Shown: one piece after another, positions 59,970 to 64,000 of the stretch
Layout of the letters: each line of letters starts with the position of its first letter
Position numbering within the stretch: the first letter of the stretch is position 1
Source: Paraburkholderia metrosideri
Lineage (GTDB): Bacteria; Pseudomonadota; Gammaproteobacteria; Burkholderiales; Burkholderiaceae
Assembly (NCBI RefSeq): GCF_904848625.1
Contig: NZ_CAJHCP010000011.1
Coordinates: 215,488 to 279,487, forward strand
Direction of reading: 5' to 3'
Length of the DNA: 64,000 nucleotides
Notes under the pieces: generated by a model
What the model was told of the DNA's origin: nothing
Databases searched by the model: none
The model's input: only the letters and a program-made list of their open reading frames with translations
Translations under genes and position numbers: made by a program

Positions 59970-62849
59970 TCAGACCGGCAAGCGCGCAAGTTGCGCCTTC
60001 AGTTTGCCTACTGTCGCCTCGAATTCGGTCAGCCTTTTCTGTTCCTGCTCAACGACTGCCGGTGGCGCCTTTGCAACGAAACTTTCATTTTGCAATTTGG
60101 CATTGCATTTGGTGATCTCATTACTTAACCGCGCAATCTCCTTCGACAACCGCTCGCGTTCGACAGCCACGTCGATTTCGACCTTCAGCACGAGCTTGTC
60201 ATTTCCAACGATAGCAATTGGCGCGCCATCTGCCTGCGCGTCGAGCGTTGCTTCGTCGGCGATGATCTGCACGTCGGACAAACGGGCCAGCGCCTGAGCG
60301 TACGGAGCGAAAGTGCGCAGACGTTCCGCGTTGCCGGTGGCGAGCAACGGCACCTTGACCGCGGGCGACAGATTCATTTCGCCACGCAGATTCCGGCACG
60401 CATCGATCACCGCCTTCAGGTCGGCCGCCCATTGCTCCGCGTCTTCGTCGATCTTCGACGGCTCGGCGAGGGGGTACGGCTGCACCATGATGGACGCTTC
60501 ACCCTCGGCCTTGCCTTCGGGATAACGTCCGGCCAACGGCGCCACTTTCTGCCACAACGCTTCGGTAATGAAAGGAATGACCGGATGCGCAAGGCGCAGC
60601 ACCGTCTCGAGCACGCGCAGCAACGTACGGCGTGTAGCGCGTTGCTGGTTCGGCTGACCCGTCTGGATCTGCACTTTTGCGAGTTCGAGATACCAGTCAC
60701 AGTATTCGTCCCATACGAACTTGTATAGGGCGTTGGCCACATTGTCAAAGCGATAGTCGGCAAAACCCTTACCGATTTCTGCTTCCACACGCTGCAGACG
60801 CGACACGATCCAGCGGTCTGCCGCCGAGAAATTCAGGTGTCCGTCCGGGCCGCATTCGCCGCACTGTTCCGGCTTGCCGAAACCGCAATCGTGACCTTCG
60901 CAGTTCATCAGCACGAAGCGGGTGGCGTTCCACAGCTTGTTGCAGAAGTTGCGATAGCCTTCGCAGCGTGCCAGATCGAAGTTGACGTTGCGCCCGAGCG
61001 TGGCCATTGAGGCCATCGTGAAGCGCAGCGCGTCGGTGCCGAATGCGGGGATACCCTCCGGGAATTCCTTGCGGGTTTTCTTTTCGATCGACGCAGCCTG
61101 CTTCGGGTTCATCAGGCCGGTGGTACGCTTGGCGACCAGCGTGTCGAGGTCGATACCGTCGACGATATCGATTGGGTCGAGCGTATTGCCCTTGCTCTTC
61201 GACATCTTCTGGCCTTCGGCGTCGCGCACCAGGCCGTGCACATAAACGGTGTCGAACGGCACTTTGCCGGTGAAATGCGTGGTCATCATGACCATGCGCG
61301 CGACCCAGAAGAAAATGATGTCGAAGCCGGTAACGAGCACCGACGACGGCATGAAGTGCTTCAGTTCCGGCGTTTCGTTCGGCCAGCCGAGCGACGAAAA
61401 CGGCACCAGCGCGGACGAGAACCACGTGTCGAGCACGTCTTCGTCGCGTTTCAGCGAGCCCGTGTAACCAGCTGCCTGCGCCTTCGCACGTGCGTCTTCT
61501 TCAGTCTTCGCGACGAAGATTTCGCCGTTGTCGCCGTACCAGGCCGGAATCTGATGACCCCACCAGAGCTGGCGTGAGATACACCAGTCCTGGATGTTTT
61601 CGAGCCACTGGTAGTAGGTGGTCGACCAGTTTTCCGGCACGAATTTGATTTCGCCGCTGCGGACCACGTCGAGCGCGGTTTCAGCAATCGATTTGCCCGG
61701 GTTGAACGTGCCTTCCGGCGCCGGCTTGCTCATCGCGACGAACCATTGGTCCGTCAGCATCGGCTCGATCACGACGCCGGTGCGGTCGCCGCGCGGCACC
61801 ATCAGCTTGTGCGGCTTGACCGATTCGAGCGCGCCGAGCGCTTCGAGGTCGGCGACCACCTGCTTGCGCGCTTCGAAACGGTCGAGGCCGCGATATTTTT
61901 CCGGCGCGTTGTCGTTGATCTTCGCGTCGAGCGTGAGGATTTCGATTTGCGGCAGCTTGTGGCGCAGGCCGACCTGATAGTCGTTGAAGTCGTGCGCGGG
62001 CGTGACCTTGACGACGCCCGTACCGAACTCGCGGTCGACGTAGTCGTCGGCGATGATCGGCACTTCGCGGCCCGACAGCGGCAGCGTGACCGTCTTGCCG
62101 ATCAGATGCGCGTAACGCTCGTCTTCCGGGTGGACCATCACGGCGGTGTCGCCGAGCATGGTTTCGGGACGCGTGGTGGCGACTGTCAGGTGGCCCGAGC
62201 CGTCGGTGAGCGGGTACTGGATGTGCCACAGCGAGCCGTTTTCTTCCTCGCTGACCACTTCGAGATCGGACACGGCGGTGAGCAGTACCGGGTCCCAGTT
62301 GACGAGGCGTTTGCCGCGATAGATCAGGCCCTGTTCATACAGGCGCACGAAAACGTCGCGCACGGCGGCCGACATTTTGTCGTCCATCGTGAAGTATTCG
62401 CGCGACCAGTCGATCGACGCGCCCAAACGGCGCACCTGATTCGTGATGGTCGAGCCGGACTGCTGTTTCCATTCCCACACACGTTCGACGAATTTCTCGC
62501 GGCCGAGGTCATGGCGCGATACGCCTTTGGCGTCCAGTTGACGTTCGACGACGATTTGCGTGGCGATACCCGCGTGGTCGGTACCCGGCACCCACAGCGT
62601 GTTTTCGCCGAGCATGCGGTGATAGCGGGTGAGGCCGTCCATGATGGTCTGGTTGAACGCATGGCCCATGTGCAGGGTGCCCGTGACGTTCGGCGGTGGC
62701 AGCTGGATCGAGAAGTCTTTTTTGTTCTCTTCGAAGGACGGCGCGGCGTACGCGCGCTTTTCCCATTCGGGGCCCCAGTGGGCTTCGATGGTGTGGGGCT
62801 CGAAGCTTTTGGCAAGCGTGGAGGTGGTGTCGCTCGGGGTCTCGCTCAT
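59970..62849 (-). CDS. valS: Valyl-tRNA synthetase
   Basis: A class I synthetase of 959 residues. HIGH region: PPNVTGTLHMGHAFNQTI; KMSKS region: GQKMSKSKGNTLDP. The CP1 editing domain is present (ATTRPETMLGDTAVMVHPED). The C-terminal coiled-coil arm (ERERLSKEIARLSNEITKC to LTEFEATVGKLKAQL) is typical of ValRS. The start MSETPSDTTSTLAKSFE is preferred. The upstream open frame to 63041 is lysine/proline-rich and comes from a skewed intergenic sequence. Confidence 0.96.
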   Translation of the reverse strand: MSETPSDTTSTLAKSFEPHTIEAHWGPEWEKRAYAAPSFEENKKDFSIQLPPPNVTGTLHMGHAFNQTIMDGLTRYHRMLGENTLWVPGTDHAGIATQIVVERQLDAKGVSRHDLGREKFVERVWEWKQQSGSTITNQVRRLGASIDWSREYFTMDDKMSAAVRDVFVRLYEQGLIYRGKRLVNWDPVLLTAVSDLEVVSEEENGSLWHIQYPLTDGSGHLTVATTRPETMLGDTAVMVHPEDERYAHLIGKTVTLPLSGREVPIIADDYVDREFGTGVVKVTPAHDFNDYQVGLRHKLPQIEILTLDAKINDNAPEKYRGLDRFEARKQVVADLEALGALESVKPHKLMVPRGDRTGVVIEPMLTDQWFVAMSKPAPEGTFNPGKSIAETALDVVRSGEIKFVPENWSTTYYQWLENIQDWCISRQLWWGHQIPAWYGDNGEIFVAKTEEDARAKAQAAGYTGSLKRDEDVLDTWFSSALVPFSSLGWPNETPELKHFMPSSVLVTGFDIIFFWVARMVMMTTHFTGKVPFDTVYVHGLVRDAEGQKMSKSKGNTLDPIDIVDGIDLDTLVAKRTTGLMNPKQAASIEKKTRKEFPEGIPAFGTDALRFTMASMATLGRNVNFDLARCEGYRNFCNKLWNATRFVLMNCEGHDCGFGKPEQCGECGPDGHLNFSAADRWIVSRLQRVEAEIGKGFADYRFDNVANALYKFVWDEYCDWYLELAKVQIQTGQPNQQRATRRTLLRVLETVLRLAHPVIPFITEALWQKVAPLAGRYPEGKAEGEASIMVQPYPLAEPSKIDEDAEQWAADLKAVIDACRNLRGEMNLSPAVKVPLLATGNAERLRTFAPYAQALARLSDVQIIADEATLDAQADGAPIAIVGNDKLVLKVEIDVAVERERLSKEIARLSNEITKCNAKLQNESFVAKAPPAVVEQEQKRLTEFEATVGKLKAQLARLPV

Positions 62850-62892
62850 GTGTGTCGATTCGGCTGGTGAATGCAAGGAATGGTTGATTATA

Positions 62893-63010
62893 AGCGGCGC
62901 GTGGCGCTGGGGGATTTTTTGGCGGGTTGTGGGTTTTGGGGGTTTGTGGGGTGGGTTTTGGTTTTTTTGAGGTGTGGGAGCGGGGATGGGTTGTGCTTTT
63001 TGGGGTGTGG
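62893..63010. repeat. G/T-rich skewed tract upstream of valS
   Basis: The plus strand here is almost free of C apart from a few positions and consists of runs of G and T. It has no gene I support and precedes the long direct repeats. Confidence 0.6.
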
Positions 63011-63217
63011 TCTTTGGGTGTTGGCCTTTCCTTGTGATCACGGTGGTCTATTGGTGTTGCCCCTGTGCGGGGCGGCACTCACTTTCTTTGCCGCCGCAAA
63101 GAAAGTAAGCAAAGAAAGCGGGCTCACACCGCCGGCTCTTAAGTGGGTTCCCTGGCTTGGAGGGGGTAGTGGTGCATCTGGAATCAGTGCTTCCGCGCAC
63201 TCCGCGTTGGTGACAAG
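63011..63217 (+). repeat. Long direct repeat, copy 1
   Basis: About 207 bp repeated at 63264-63470 with only a few differences. It contains the perfect hairpin CTTTCTTTG-CCGCCG-CAAAGAAAG near 63085-63108. One frame stays open through it, but the same translation arises in both copies and has no ribosome-binding site. The element looks like one of the interspersed Burkholderia-type repeats I recall seeing mis-annotated as proteins. Confidence 0.8.
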
Positions 63218-63263
63218 TTGCCTGATGGCTGGATGCTTTGGCTAGGAGCCGCCTTGGGTGTGT

Positions 63264-63470
63264 TCTTTGGGCGTTGGCCTTTCCTTGTGTTCACGGTGGT
63301 CTATTAGCACTGCCCCTGTGCGGGGCGGCACTCACTTTCTTTGCCGCCGCAAAGAAAGTAAGCAAAGAAAGCGGGCTCACACCGCCAGCTCTTAAGTGGG
63401 TCCCCTGGCTTGGAGGGGGCAGTGGTGCATCTGGAATCAGTGCTTCCGCACACTCCGCGTTCGTGACAAG
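63264..63470 (+). repeat. Long direct repeat, copy 2
   Basis: The second copy, offset by 253 bp from the first. A 21-bp fragment of the same element, in reverse orientation, appears at 63869-63889. Confidence 0.8.
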
Positions 63471-63930
63471 GCAGTCATTCTTCCGGCGGCGCTGCGCGCC
63501 CCGATGCGGTCGGGCACCGACCCGCCAGCCTTGCTGGGCCGGGTCGGTTCCGCAACTCGCAGGAGTTTTTGTGCGGCAACCGCTGTAGGGGCCTGGGCAG
63601 GTGGCTCGTTAGGGCCACGCATTCTGGATATTCGAGGGAAAGAAGCGGATTCGAACCCTCAATCGGTTATTAACCTATACGCGCTCTAGCGTTGCCGGCG
63701 CCGGGCCGAAGCAGGTGGCTCCCACTCATTAAACGAACCGCTGATTTCCGCGGCTGAACGAACCGCCGGTTTCCGAGGCGGACCCAACCGCGACGCACGC
63801 AGTGCGGAGTGGGAGCGGATGACTGCCTGGTCACTGCCGTTTGCTGTGCGAGGGATCGTTCGTTGATCGCACCACTGCCCCCTCCAAGCGGGCCTATCCG
63901 TAATTTCGTGGGCGAGGCATATCATGAAGG
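63471..63930. other. Gene-free stretch after the direct repeats
   Basis: No supported gene. It has a tRNA-like string near 63648-63690 and an inverted fragment of the repeat element at 63869-63889. Confidence 0.5.
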
Positions 63931-64000
63931 ATGAAGATCATGGATATGCCAATCATGAAGAAGAAACGCACTGTCGCTTCTCAGGCAGCGGCCCGCGGGC
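63931..64000 (+). CDS. Possible start of a gene cut by the window end
   Basis: From ATG 63931 a frame remains open to the end, reading MKIMDMPIMKKKRTVASQAA and onwards. Several in-frame ATGs (63931, 63940, 63946, 63955) make the start uncertain. The basic Lys/Arg opening is compatible with a small DNA-binding or ribosomal-type protein, but 23 residues are too few to tell. Confidence 0.3.
   Translation, partial: MKIMDMPIMKKKRTVASQAAARG

Noticed and set aside
62871..63588. Two open frames through the long direct repeats (FFAAAKKVSKESGLTPPALK)
   Set aside because: Both are translations of the same repeated DNA, lack ribosome-binding sites and end in unrelated sequence.
63640..63690. tRNA-like string on the minus strand (GAGCGCG, GGTTCGAATCC)
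   Set aside because: The acceptor and T stems do not pair and no sensible anticodon can be placed, so at most it is a fossil fragment.

Overview
The window is high-GC bacterial chromosome with gene content and order typical of Burkholderiaceae, most likely chromosome 1 of a Paraburkholderia or a close relative. That assignment rests on remembered gene order (phoB-phoR / ppk-ppx / olsB / sixA), the Burkholderia-style UppP, housekeeping tRNA synthetases (glnS, alaS, valS), and the DUF2288-MATE and YbfB-type MFS genes. No database search was possible.

Layout. 1-7.2 kb is a phosphate block: the end of phoB, phoR, ppk and ppx in opposite directions, olsB (ornithine lipid synthesis) and sixA. Two sites with the Pho-box layout (two 7-mers in an 11-bp register) lie upstream of ppk and olsB. 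A weaker one lies upstream of the acid phosphatase gene at 20.4 kb. 7.4-16.4 kb holds tRNA-Pro, several very small membrane or lipoprotein genes, a DUF2288-MATE pair, a pentapeptide-repeat protein, an NlpD-like amidase activator, an aldose epimerase and uppP. 16.7-18.05 kb is a small relic island: tRNA-Arg(TCT) at one end and a 27-bp copy of its 3' end at the other, enclosing a secreted protein built of 15-residue repeats and no integrase. 18.2-31.1 kb carries DUF427, an acid phosphatase/phospholipase C-like lipoprotein divergent from a di-haem peroxidase, a Nudix enzyme, an orphan amino-acid binding protein, glnS, ggt, a small serine hydrolase and a CaiB-type CoA transferase. 31.4-38.9 kb holds alaS, a LysR/MFS divergent pair, a minisatellite, threonine aldolase and a zinc-ribbon Nudix enzyme. 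39.2-43.4 kb is a thioesterase plus a tightly coupled livHMGF-type transporter without a binding protein. 43.7-46.1 kb encodes a 781-residue exported protein made of two tandem copies of one unrecognised domain.

46.15-58.4 kb is a complete-looking myo-inositol locus. On the minus strand run a sugar-type ABC importer (binding protein, permease, ATPase) and iolC-iolD-iolE-iolB. On the plus strand are an RpiR-type regulator, iolG and a second Gfo/Idh/MocA dehydrogenase. The regulator and importer promoters share a region with a GGAA-N6-TTCC palindrome. Imported inositol would be oxidised by IolG, dehydrated by IolE, hydrolysed by IolD, isomerised by IolB, phosphorylated by the kinase half of IolC and probably cleaved by its C-terminal DUF2090 half. 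No iolA is present. tusA, galU and valS follow. The window ends in a 1.1-kb non-coding stretch with two long direct repeats and the possible start of another gene.
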